The notes beneath the pieces were generated by a model. It searched no databases. It saw nothing but the letters and a program-made list of their open reading frames with translations, and had not been told where the DNA came from. A program made the translations under genes and the position numbers. From Leuctra nigra (taxonomy: Eukaryota > Arthropoda > Insecta > Plecoptera > Leuctridae): a stretch of DNA of 64,000 bases. This document shows positions 45,406-55,034 of the stretch, piece after piece. The stretch is taken from NCBI GenBank assembly GCA_934045905.1, contig OW203773.1:14681246-14745245 (forward strand). Direction: 5' to 3'. The stretch's first letter is position 1, and each line of letters opens with the position of its first letter.

Positions 45406-45418
45406 TTGTTATTTACAG

Positions 45419-45553
45419 ATCTTGTTCCATTTCGAGTCGCTCTTCCCGGAATACTACAACTCCTGCCACACGATGCACCATATCGGCGTGATTTGGAACA
45501 AATCTACACAGGAATACTTGAAGATGACACCGCCCCTACATATGCCGAATTGA
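45419..45553 (+). CDS. Right modular gene, unit 1 cassette B
   Basis: 135 bp, acceptor GTTATTTACAG and donor GTAAAT, phase 1 to 1, 45 residues. Core LVPFRVALPGILQLLP, then RRDLEQIYTGILEDD and TYAEL. Same length as 57942-58076 and 5120-5254. Confidence 0.85.
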   Translation: MLFHFESLFPEYYNSCHTMHHIGVIWNKSTQEYLKMTPPLHMPN

Positions 45554-46332
45554 GTAAATACATAATTTTGATACCTACCTAATTTGGGAAAAGAATCAAG
45601 ACATTAGTTTCCTGTTAGACATGAAGTACTATTTTGATTTTATTTATCTACTTATTATCTTTCATTAGAGTGCAAGAAAATAATGAAGGTTATACCTAGT
45701 AAAATGATATCGAAACAAGTTCACCCGTCTGAGGAATGACAACTAGAATTCCATGTTTTTATGTTTTTAACCGATAACCTATATCGATATTATTGAGGAT
45801 GATACAATAACGAACTAATATTGAAAGTTTAAAAACTTTCTAGGCAAGTGCAAGAAATCATCGCGCCCCAAAATATTGAATCAATAGGTAGTTACTTCTT
45901 AAAATAATAATATCATTATAACTATTATTTTTTTAGAATAATATTATAATGAAATAGCTATGTATAATTTTAATTGTTATTTCTAAAATTTAAATATGCT
46001 GGTTTATATTTAAAATTTTTAGTATTTTTTCATGCTAAATTCTGTTTATATCATAAATGTTCAGCACTACAATGATCATACTAACATTGAGATTGGCCCT
46101 CCCCTAAGAATATCAAATCATCAAAATCCTCTCTCCGATTAATTTGATCTTTCAAATTAATGTATTATTTTACCGATTGTTATTCGGTGTATTTACAACC
46201 TTAATGTACAAATGTATATTTTTTTTATTGTGAATAATGATTTATTTTAGTTTATTTTAGTTCAGCCCATCATAATCGTGGAATAAATGGTACTTAGTGA
46301 AATGTTAAAAGAGTGGTTATTGTTGATTTCAG
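45554..46332 (+). other. Intron, no feature
   Basis: Strongly AT-rich intron between B and C. No element recognised. Confidence 0.5.
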
Positions 46333-46365
46333 CGGATGAAGCAGAGGCAACCGATCTTAATATTT
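46333..46365 (+). CDS. Right modular gene, unit 1 cassette C (microexon)
   Basis: 33 bp, acceptor GTTGATTTCAG and donor GTAAGT, phase 1 to 1, encoding about DEAEATDLNI. Same length and position as 59225-59257. Confidence 0.65.
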
Positions 46366-46749
46366 GTAAGTACATTCTAAACCACAAGCCCCAGTAAGGT
46401 CAAATTGTCTTTCAAATCCTTTAAATCCTGAAAATTTGTTAAATAAAAGACAATGTTGGTCTCAATAACCATGCAAAATATGAGTTTGGATCAGATTTAT
46501 GGATGACCATTTTCATTTTTCAACTTATCATTTTGTATTTTTTTTAATTTAATTTAAATTATTTAAATTTAAATTTGTCAAATTTTACCGGGGATTTAAA
46601 AGACAATTTGATGAAAATACAAAACAATTAAGGTGGGTCCTAATTCTCCTCCCCCCCCCCCCCCCCCCCAGGATCTTATGTTTAATTTCATTCGTATTGA
46701 GTTAGTACAGTCTTGCACTAACAAGTAACACAGTGATATCATGTTTCAG
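46366..46749 (+). other. Intron with poly(C) tract
   Basis: Includes a poly(C) run of about 22 bp at 46650-46669 and, at 46437-46500, decayed sequence of the Helitron-like family. Confidence 0.55.
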
Positions 46750-46830
46750 GTAGATGGATAGTTGTGGATCTGGAACCTTTCTATCTGGACGCCTACAAGA
46801 ACAATGACAGTCTTCTTGAGGATGAAGCAA
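46750..46830 (+). CDS. Right modular gene, unit 1 cassette D
   Basis: 81 bp, acceptor ATGTTTCAG and donor GTACGT, phase 1 to 1. Encodes RWIVVDLEPFYLDAYKNN then DSLLEDEA. Aligns with 59569-59649 and 2244-2324. Confidence 0.8.
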
Positions 46831-46849
46831 GTACGTAAAAAAATCATCT

Positions 46850-47255
46850 TCACACATTATTTTTCAGAAACTTTCAAACAAGTAAATTCCCACCATTTTA
46901 ATACTAGGCATAGTTTACTCAGTAATTATGTTATCCCTCTTCATACCAACAAGTATGTCAAACACTCTCAATATTTAATACGTTACCAGGCAATTTAAGA
47001 GAATTAGAAAATTACAATCAAGTAAAAGACTTAGTTAAAAAATGGCTCCTGCATAATTAATTCTTTTTTTACTGCAATTGAAAATTTGATCATTATGATC
47101 CTTTCAAATTTGAAGTTGAATTATATTTATTTGTGTTAGATTGTGATTTCTTTTCTTGTATTATTTTATGTGAATATCAACTGTTCTGTATTATCATTTT
47201 GTATTTAATCCACAGATAAGTCCCTTTTAGGGACTTAGTGGAAGAGTGTTTATTG
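46850..47255 (+). pseudogene. 5'-truncated LINE tail
   Basis: Encodes FKQVNSHHFNTRHSLLSNYV, LIRYQAI and, after a one-base frame change, LRELENYNQVKDLVKKWLL before a stop. The H-x-N-T-R-H-S block and the K-W-L end are typical of the extreme C-terminus of non-LTR polyproteins. A 3' UTR follows to about 47255, with TAAGTCCCTTTTAGGGACTTA as a palindrome. Confidence 0.65.
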
Positions 47256-47259
47256 TAAA

Positions 47260-47533
47260 TCTAGTGGAGCGGTCGCTCCACGCCAGCCAAGTCGTAAGGC
47301 GCGCACACTCTCATATAAAGGCTGGAGCAAACCCACTTTTACTGTAAGCATCAAAGTGGCATTTTCGGCCTACTGGATCTTAAAATTGGGAAATCTCACA
47401 TTGTTGCGATATATCTTAATTTCGGGCTATGGCCCACCCTACAACATATACCAAATTTAGGAACAATAGGTTACGCCCTTTGCACGCTAGAGGGCCGTGA
47501 AAACAGTGTTTTAGGGCGGTTTTCATAATAATA

Positions 47534-47534
<1 letters not shown>
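47260..47534 (+). repeat. Repeat Y, second copy
   Basis: Inverse-orientation match to 4711-4985, from CTAGTGGAGCGGTCGCTCCA to GGGCGGTTTTCATAATAAT. The LINE tail begins immediately after. Confidence 0.8.
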
Positions 47535-47564
<30 letters not shown>

Positions 47565-50500
47565 ATTTAACAATCACACAATACAATTATACAATAAAAA
47601 GTAAACTGTAGCCCCACAAAGCCAAAAAGTGGCTTGACTGCGGGGCAGATACATAAATTATAATAATAACACAGAAAAATTGTACGAACTCTTCAAATAC
47701 AAAATAAATACCTATAAATATACATAACCATACTCACAAAAATAAACTTTTTAAACATACAAATCAAAATAACTGAGGGAAATCATGTTCTAAAATCCAT
47801 GTTTTGAGAGGTTTCTTGAAATCGGAGACTTTATGAAAACCATGGAAGACATCTGGCAATATATTAAAAAAGTGAGGGACTAAAAACTGTTTTTGCTGCC
47901 GTCCATAAGAATTTATCACATCATTCGACGCTATAAATTTGTCTTTGCTCCTCGTCTCATAGGAATGCTGCGATAATCTCTTATGTTCGTCATCAAAATA
48001 ATTACTTAAAATAAAAATATAAAAATGTAGTTGCTGGGTTGTAAGCCACTCGCAACTTGAATTTTTTCCATATATAATACTCCAAATAGATTTTTGCAAT
48101 ATAGTAATTTTTTGTAAATATGACTTAGTTGTATAGCCCCATGCTAAGATGCCGTAATTAATCAATGATTCAATTAGAGCAGAATAAACTAATTTCAAAA
48201 TGTTGATGCTAACAAAAGGTTTTAATATGCGAATGCTGAACATACCAGATCTAAGTTTATTACATAGTTTGTCAATATGCCTATCCCATTTAAAATTGTG
48301 GTCAATTATAACTCCCAAATAAGTATATTCAAACACATTGGAGACGAGATCACTGCAATTACAGGTCACGCCTTGAGAAGTAGAATTAATGAGAACATCG
48401 TAATTTGTATGTAAACACGCGTAATCATGAAAAACTAAATTAATCTTTTCCGAAGCTTTCCCCGTTGAATGTATATGTAACACTTTAGTTTTTTTTGAGT
48501 TAATTGTTAAGCCATTATCGTGGGACCACTTTAACAAGTTACAAAAATCACTTTGGAGTTGACTATTTGCAGCTTCAAAATCTTTATGAATGGCAACCAA
48601 AGCTGTATCATCAGCATAAAGGAATATATTACAATCTTTAACTACTTTAAGCATATCATTTACATACAATATATACAACAAGGGACCTAATATAGAGCCC
48701 TGCGGGACACCTGACACACATGGCTTTAAATCGCTTAATAAATCTCTATATTTAACAGATACCTGCCTACCACACAAATAACTTCTAAACCATTCTAACA
48801 TAGGTCCCCCTATACCAATTCTTTTTAATGCATTTAAAAGGCGATCATAAAAAAGCGTGTCGAACGCCTTCGAAAAATCTATAAAAACCACTGCAACATG
48901 TAAGTTCCTGTTTAAAGCACCTGTTGTTTCCTGTTTTCGCCGATATAAGATCGGCGAAATCTGAAAGAAGTTTACCTGTACTCTTCCCTTTCTGAAATCC
49001 GTATTGTTCATCATTAATCAAATTAAACTTATTTACATAGGCAATTAGCTGCATCGAAACATATTTCTCCATTATTTTTTCTACCACTGACAATATTGCT
49101 ATAGGTCTGTAATTTTTGAATAGCTTATGGTCACCATTTTTAAAGATTGGCCTTATTATAGACTGCTTCAGGATATCAGGGATAACTCCTCTATGTACTG
49201 TTAGATTTATTAGCCTTGCCAAGCACGGACTAATTTCTTTTGACAATAATTTAATATCTTTCATCCTGATTCCATCAATACCAGGACTCTTATTAATATC
49301 TAATTTACTTATTATAGTTTCTATTTCATTTGGGGATGCTGGTCTAAAATGCATTGATTGATCATTCTGAGTATAGTTGCTTGGAATCGTTTTAATGACA
49401 CAATCATGCTTAATAACTCTCACTTCTTCCAAAAAAGAATGTGAAAAGCCTTCTACAATTTCTATAGGAGTATATTTTTTCCCTAAATATTTTGAAATTA
49501 CCTCATCCGGCGACGATTTTGCCTGTTTCCCTATAATTGCATTAATTTCTTGCCAAGTGTCTCTTATATCCCCTTTACAATTTTCAAGACGGGCCTGATA
49601 ATAATTCATTTTAGATTTAAAAATACATTTGCTAATTTTATTTCTTAGTTTTTTATATTCAGTTCTATAGAATAAATTTGACTTGGAGCTTTTCCAGATT
49701 TTAAAATACTTGTCCCTTTCTTTAATCAATTTCTTTATATCCTTAGTTATCCATGGTTTACCATTTCTACTTAAATGTCCCTGATTACATAATCTTATTT
49801 CCTCTGATTTACAATAAATATTAGTAAATGTTTCAAAAAGTTTTACATATAGTTTATTCGGATCGTCATAATTTAAATACTCATTCCAATTAATACAAGT
49901 CAAATCCTGTTTAATTTTTGTTTCATTCAGAATAGTTTTTACACACCTCTTATTTTCGGCTTGATGAAAATTATGTTTAGCAATCCCTAACATTATTATG
50001 TAGTGGTCCGATATTTTGGTTTCAAGAATTGCAGAATTCAACAGAGTGCTTAAATTGTTTAATCTCACAAAAATGTGATCTATGCATGTTTTTGACCAAA
50101 TTCCCGCTCTTTCTTCTACTCTCGTGTTACTAAAAATACATTGTCTCAGGCCACCACAAGCCAAAACATCAAGGTAACGTTGTACATGTAAATCACAGTT
50201 GTCACTAAGATTTAAGTTTATATCTCCAACCATCAATATTTGTTCTTTATCCGCTACATTGATAAGTGTGTTATTTAAATCATCAATAAAGTCATTTACT
50301 TTCCCACTAGGTGATCTGTAAATTGCTAAGAGGTGTGTAACAACGCCATCTAAATGAAATGAACCTTGAATTCCCTCAAAAGTATTAAATTTATCATACT
50401 TTACAGAAAAATGCATTTCCTTCTTAGCATAAACAATTATTCCGCCACCTCGCATTTTTTCACGCAAACATGAAAACATATCATAACCCTGCACAGAAAA

Positions 50501-50773
50501 TGCATATTGTTCATACATTTTAACATTTACCTCCCCAATTATAATAAAATCTAAATTACTGGAAATGTCTTGAATGTACGCCAAAAATTGTTCGAAATTC
50601 CTTTTTATGGATCTAATATTTAAAAATAACATATTAAAGTTTGATAGAAAAGAAGTAATAAAAGGTAAGTCTATGACAGGACTGATTAATTGGTTCACAT
50701 TAGGTATGACAACACTAAGTTCAATGTCATCCATTTCTATGCGGTATCTGTAATCAAGTACGTACCAACGTAC
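47535..50773 (-). mobile_element. Non-LTR retrotransposon (Jockey/CR1-type), nearly full length
   Basis: Minus-strand element with a poly(A) tail (T run at 47537-47563) at its 3' end. Its 5' end is just inside GGTACGTTGGTACG at about 50773. ATTATT flanks both sides as the probable target duplication. The uninterrupted target is visible at about 4705 between repeats X and Y. It carries an endonuclease-RT polyprotein split by one frameshift. Confidence 0.85.
47764..49014 (-). CDS. LINE reverse transcriptase, C-terminal ORF part
   Basis: Second half of the polyprotein. RT palm motifs are clear: VVFIDFSKAFDT, GVPQGSILGPLLY and FLYADDTAL (the catalytic YADD pair), then WSHDNGLTINSKKTKV. After RT comes the usual region with LINYGILAWG and, near the end, HSYETRSK. 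No RNase H domain is apparent. Joined to the upstream part (48845-50776) by a single frameshift near 48930-48960, so this copy is probably inactive as it stands. The sequence upstream of FIDFSKAF in this frame is partly out-of-frame read-through. Confidence 0.85.
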   Translation of the reverse strand: MMNNTDFRKGRVQVNFFQISPILYRRKQETTGALNRNLHVAVVFIDFSKAFDTLFYDRLLNALKRIGIGGPMLEWFRSYLCGRQVSVKYRDLLSDLKPCVSGVPQGSILGPLLYILYVNDMLKVVKDCNIFLYADDTALVAIHKDFEAANSQLQSDFCNLLKWSHDNGLTINSKKTKVLHIHSTGKASEKINLVFHDYACLHTNYDVLINSTSQGVTCNCSDLVSNVFEYTYLGVIIDHNFKWDRHIDKLCNKLRSGMFSIRILKPFVSINILKLVYSALIESLINYGILAWGYTTKSYLQKITILQKSIWSIIYGKNSSCEWLTTQQLHFYIFILSNYFDDEHKRLSQHSYETRSKDKFIASNDVINSYGRQQKQFLVPHFFNILPDVFHGFHKVSDFKKPLKTWILEHDFPQLF

Positions 50774-50776
50774 CAA
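48845..50776 (-). CDS. LINE APE-type endonuclease and N-terminal RT part
   Basis: First half of the polyprotein. A natural start is MDDIELSVV (ATG at 50734) rather than the upstream read-through. The endonuclease shows LNIRSIKRN, IIGEV (where most relatives have T-E-x-W), RGGGIIVYAKK, YRSPSG, MVGDINLNL and the catalytic SDHY. A linker follows and then RT fingers: SPGIDGIRMKDIK, IIRPIFKNGD, YRPIAILS and QYGFQKGKST. After about residue 600 the frame is wrong; the true continuation is in the 47764-49014 ORF. No separate ORF1 gag-like protein is seen. Confidence 0.85.
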   Translation of the reverse strand: MVRWYVLDYRYRIEMDDIELSVVIPNVNQLISPVIDLPFITSFLSNFNMLFLNIRSIKRNFEQFLAYIQDISSNLDFIIIGEVNVKMYEQYAFSVQGYDMFSCLREKMRGGGIIVYAKKEMHFSVKYDKFNTFEGIQGSFHLDGVVTHLLAIYRSPSGKVNDFIDDLNNTLINVADKEQILMVGDINLNLSDNCDLHVQRYLDVLACGGLRQCIFSNTRVEERAGIWSKTCIDHIFVRLNNLSTLLNSAILETKISDHYIIMLGIAKHNFHQAENKRCVKTILNETKIKQDLTCINWNEYLNYDDPNKLYVKLFETFTNIYCKSEEIRLCNQGHLSRNGKPWITKDIKKLIKERDKYFKIWKSSKSNLFYRTEYKKLRNKISKCIFKSKMNYYQARLENCKGDIRDTWQEINAIIGKQAKSSPDEVISKYLGKKYTPIEIVEGFSHSFLEEVRVIKHDCVIKTIPSNYTQNDQSMHFRPASPNEIETIISKLDINKSPGIDGIRMKDIKLLSKEISPCLARLINLTVHRGVIPDILKQSIIRPIFKNGDHKLFKNYRPIAILSVVEKIMEKYVSMQLIAYVNKFNLINDEQYGFQKGKSTGKLLSDFADLISAKTGNNRCFKQELTCCSGFYRFFEGVRHAFL

Positions 50777-50799
50777 TAATCTTAGTAGTAGTAGTAGTA

Positions 50800-51900
50800 G
50801 TACCTCCTGGAATTCAAATCCGGTAAACAGGCCACAGCCTAAACGGCTGAACTGATTGATCTCACATTTTTACCACGTGTGCACTTTTGGCGTCTGATTT
50901 AACCTTCACCCCATGAATTTTTTGTGCCGCCATTTTGAAACCGGAAGTGACGTCATATCTCAACAACAGCTGGACCGATTGGAACGAAAATAGCGCCAAA
51001 CGATTCGGACGGTTATCTATATGGATTATCAATAGCAACAGACTAAAATTTATGTTGACGAAACCGGAAATGACGTCATGAAATTTAATTCATCGATTGG
51101 CATTTCGGCAACAAATTTGATCCAATTATTTTGATATTTTTGTAACGTATGTTCTTTTGATATCTCATTTGACTTGATATAAAACCAACCGGAAGCCGCC
51201 ATTTTGAAACCAGAAATGACATCATATCTTAATAACGTCTTAATAGATTTGAAAGAAACCAGCGCTAAACAATTTAGACGGTAAACTTTATGTATTATCA
51301 TCAATAATATTTGCAGTTTCCCATACTGAAACAGAAAATGACGTCACACATTTTAATAATCTAACAAATTTACATTTTGATGCAATAAATATACTTTTTG
51401 AGACTGCTTTTAATAAAATGTAATCATGTTTAAATTATAATTCAAGAGGTCAGTGATTTCAGCAGCCATTTTGAAACCGGAAAAACGTAATATCTCGAAA
51501 ACTGGTTGACAGATCGGTATGAAACTAGTGCCAAACGATTCGGAAGGCCATCTCTATGGAATATGAACAGTCAAACTAGAATTTTACTATTTATGAGGCC
51601 GGAAATGACGTCATTAAAATATATAAATCATTATAATCACCTCCTATACAATAAATACATATTCAAAAAGCTAAAAATGATACACATAATTCATAGTTAT
51701 AAATTCTATGTGGCAGTGCAGAAAGTTCAGCGGCCATTTTGAAAACCGAAGTGTTGCCATATCTCGGAACTGGGTTGACCGATTGGAATGAAACCTTTGT
51801 TTTTTCATGAGAATAACCAAATTGTAAAGGGTATTTTTTTTTAAAGGATTTAGTAATGGTTCATTTGATATGTTACACGTAAGTTGTAAGAATAAACTAA
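50800..51900 (-). repeat. Repeat X array, four units of about 266 bp
   Basis: GCCATTTTGAAACC-like sequence recurs at about 50930, 51200, 51465 and 51730. Half a unit later comes CCGGAAATGACGTCAT-like sequence at about 51065, 51330 and 51600. Same family as 4256-4690 in opposite orientation. Each unit contains TGACGTCA or a near match. ORFs within it are repeat artefacts. Confidence 0.8.
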
Positions 51901-51912
51901 AAAAAGTAGTGA

Positions 51913-52492
51913 TATCCCCATAAAAAACACTCCGTGTAAAAATACCAGCCAAGTCTCTTCAACTTAAAAAAAAATTATGAAATCTTAAAATTCTGCACTG
52001 AAAAGTAGTGATATCAAAAAAAACTCCGTGTAAAAATACCAGCCAAGTCTCTTCAACTTAAAAAAAAATTATGAAATCTTAAAATTCTGCACTGAAAAGT
52101 AGTGATATCAAAAAACACTCCGTGTAAAAATACCAGCCAAGTCTCTTCAACTTAAAAAAAAATTATGAAATCTTAAAATTCTGCACTGAAAAGTAGCCAA
52201 GTCAAAACTTTATTTGAAAATTAAAAAATACTTGGCGCATCGTTTTTTTTAAGGCATTATAGGTAAACTATGTATATGTATACCTATTTCATGTATAATT
52301 TATGATTGGCCTATACTTCCAAGCTATTTATGTACACGATGCGCCAAGTATTTTTTGATTTTCAAATAAAGTTTTGACTTGGCTAATTTTTTGATATCAC
52401 TACTTTTCAGTGCAGAATTTTAAGATTTCATATTTTTTTTTTAAGTTGAAGAGACTTGGCTGGTATTTTTACACGGAGTGTTTTTTATGGGG
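51913..52492. mobile_element. Foldback element with triplicated left terminus
   Basis: The right end is a single copy of the terminus: GATATCACTACTTTTCAGTG ... GTATTTTTACACGGAGTG, then TTTTTTATGGGG. The left end has the inverse three times in tandem, unit about 105 bp, near 51920, 52022 and 52118. Inside is ACTTGGCGCATCG and its inverse around an imperfect 70-bp spacer. Flanked by CCCCATA and TATGGGG. Non-coding. Confidence 0.85.
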
Positions 52493-52504
52493 ATTTATTA
52501 TTGG

Positions 52505-52960
52505 TGACAATAAAAGAAGTGTCGTCCGGAATAGCGCGCGTACAGAAAACTTCCAATAACCGGGACGCTGGTTCTTCAAAACTACGTACGATATCAAGCT
52601 GAAAGTTTAAAATTATATTGAAAATTATTAAGATCGATTGTGTAAAAATGTCAATCAATTTGAACTAATGGAACGAAAGTTATGGAATTTTGAAGTTGAG
52701 CGTAAAATCAGAACATGTAATTTTCTAAACTTTTATTACGCACGTTATAATTTTATTTTCTGTTATCAAGCTCAACTTCAAGATTCAATAACTTTCGTTA
52801 CATATATTGATATTGTTTGAAATATTTACAAAATCGATCTTAATCTATTTTCACTATAATTTGAAATTTTCAGCTTGATATATATATATAGTACGTAGTT
52901 TTGAAGAAACAGCGTTCCGGCCATTGGAAATATTCTCGATGCGCGCTATTTGAGCTCCGT
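52505..52960. repeat. Imperfect inverted repeat
   Basis: GGAATAGCGCGCGTACAGAA, AACTACGTACGATATCAAGC and TGAAAGTTTAAAATT on the left are mirrored by GCTTGATATATATATATAGT, ACGTAGTTTTGAAG and GATGCGCGCTATT on the right. Old MITE or foldback. Non-coding. Confidence 0.65.
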
Positions 52961-53421
52961 ATAATCAATTTTTTGACATCAAAATCTGAACACTGTAACC
53001 TTTTTCTACAATAGTAATGTTTTTGAAACTTAATTTTGGTTTTGGTAAATTTTGGTATGTTTTCTAATATGTGTACAAATTGAATCCTATTTATAATAGT
53101 TTCGATATTATGACCTCTCAATCAGAGTGATTTTTTTTCACCCGGTATTTGAAAAATATATACTAAGTTTTCATCCCTGCCTTCTTGGCTTCAGATCCAA
53201 GTCGTGTAGAGCAGATATCAAACCAGCGCATATCAAACTGGATGCTGTTGCTCTCTCATCAACGCGTTACACTGAGCATTTCCTTGTAATATTTTAAAAA
53301 TATCGCACGAAGTTTTCTCAAACTGTAACTAATAACGATAGAACGATGCCAACCGCTTTTTGAGCACTTTTGAAAATTCATCGTCATTGATTCTCTCTCT
53401 CATTCTAGTAGACCGATTGAG
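52961..53421 (+). other. Intron with family W 3'-end fragment
   Basis: Near 53255-53285 TCATCAACGCGTTACACTGA and GCATTTCCTTGTA is a decayed end of the Helitron-like family; the rest is unrecognised. Confidence 0.5.
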
Positions 53422-54058
53422 TTTCCGAATAATAGAGGGAGCGTAGCGAGCGTCTCTATTCTGCACCTTTGGACACTTTCTCTGTTTTTTTTGTGTTTGT
53501 CAGTCAGTTAGTTAGTTTGGCCCGACGCCACAGGTCAAATTTTTTTCTCAATCGAGCTGAAATTTTCACACGTACTTATACCATTCTAGCTTAATCGTGT
53601 ATAGTTTTTGAGAGCTGCCCTCTGATTGGTTATAATTTTACAAATTCTTCTGATTGGTCGAAAATCAAAATGTTTATATGAACTTCAAATTTTGCATAGC
53701 TATTAAAACTATCATTTTCTCTTATTTTACTAATTTTCAGCCCAATCGGTCAAAAAAGTATACACTTATTGATTTTTTTTATCTCTTTGAAATATATTGA
53801 CAGATATTGTGATGGTATTGAAATGAATGGGAATTATTCCAAAGCTAATTGGATCTGATTTTCTTTATGTAACCAGAGTGTATAGATGGATAATCTTCGT
53901 TACAATAAAAAGCAGATAATTTTATGTTGATTGAGTGTATCATATTTTAATTCAATATTTATATTATATTTTCTGTGCTGTGCGTAACCATATTCCGGTT
54001 GGAGATGTTGCGCGTTTCGGTGCTCGCTGATCAACGCGTTACACAGAGCGTTTTCCTA
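53422..54058 (+). mobile_element. Helitron-like element, family W, copy 6 (short)
   Basis: From GAGGGAGCGTAGCGAGCGTC to GCTCGCTGATCAACGCGTTA, CACAGAGCG, TTTTCCTAG. About 640 bp, shorter inside than copies 1 and 3. It ends 30 bp before the cassette E exon. Confidence 0.7.
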
Positions 54059-54087
54059 GTATATACAGTTTGACATTTTCTTTTTAG

Positions 54088-54369
54088 GATGGCAATGGAA
54101 TCACGTCCATGAATTGGGAGAACGATTGGAGCGTCGATATGACTTATTCGTAGACCGCATAGTTCACGCAACAAATCAGGATGATCTTGACGAAATTGAA
54201 GAAGCGATGTCTCTGCCCAATTGTGACTTTCATAAAGAAGATAACGACGAATGGTTCGACATGAAGAACGGATACGTTAGAGTTGTAAATGCGTTGAATC
54301 GTCGTTTGTATGAACTCACTTGGATGGTCCCTGAACGTAGAAGATTCTTTTTGGAGGTTCAATGTGGTG
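54088..54369 (+). CDS. Right modular gene, unit 1 cassette E
   Basis: 282 bp, acceptor TTCTTTTTAG and donor GTATGT, phase 1 to 1, 94 residues. Predicted helical and charged: HVHELGERLERRYDLF, EEAMSLPNCDF, EWFDMKNGY, LYELTWMVPERRRFF and C-G-G at the end. The last 41 residues align without gaps to those of exon 60190-60483 (E-W-x-D-x-K-x-G, E-L-x-W-M-x-P-E, C-G-G). Confidence 0.85.
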
Positions 54370-54444
54370 GTATGTAATCTGACCGCGTATACGGGTCATT
54401 ATCCCACTATATTAGTTTCGCTGTCCGAGTTGAATTGCTAAAAG

Positions 54445-55026
54445 TAGGGGTGTGCGAATATTCGAAAATTTCGAATACTTCGAAAATATTTGGTTCGAAT
54501 ATTCGATTCGGTATTCGAAAATAAAGTATTCAAAATTTCGAATACTTCGAAAATTCGAATATTCGAAAATTTTCGAATAGTTCATGTCTTTCAATTCAAA
54601 ATTATCCCGCCATTTCTCATATGGGAGTGTTTTTCAATGCTGCCAACTGCTGCAAAGTCTAAAACTCCAACCGAAAATATTCATGGCCGCCATTTTGATT
54701 TCGAGGGTATATTATTTGTCGGTTATTGTTCCTCCAGGTAGACCTTCCTCATACTCCTTTTGTTCCTTTTAATTTCATTTTTTGTGATGATAAGTGACAA
54801 CAATATTATCCTTGCATATTACATCATAATCAGTACATTTTCACTGTGGCCATCTTTCATTCTGGTCATATGAAAAGTGTTTGGTGTCCATTTTTTTTTT
54901 TTAATTGATATTATGTCTTGTAATTTAGATTCCAATTATTCGATATTCGATTCGATATTCGAAATATATTTGTCAATTATTCGATATTCGTATTCGAAGT
55001 CAAAAATCACTATTCGCACACCCCTA
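54445..55026. mobile_element. hAT-like MITE with 8-bp target duplication
   Basis: Ends TAGGGGTGTGCGAATA and TATTCGCACACCCCTA, flanked by GCTAAAAG at 54437-54444 and again at 55027-55034. The terminal 120 bp on each side are dense in TTCGAATATTCGA-like palindromes. The interior (54580-54900) is unrelated and non-coding. An 8-bp duplication is the hallmark of hAT insertion. Confidence 0.9.
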
Positions 55027-55034
55027 GCTAAAAG

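Noticed and set aside
51913..52200. Three regular direct repeats as a CRISPR-like array
   Set aside because: The units are about 105 bp of the foldback terminus with no variable spacers, and the same sequence ends the element in inverse orientation.
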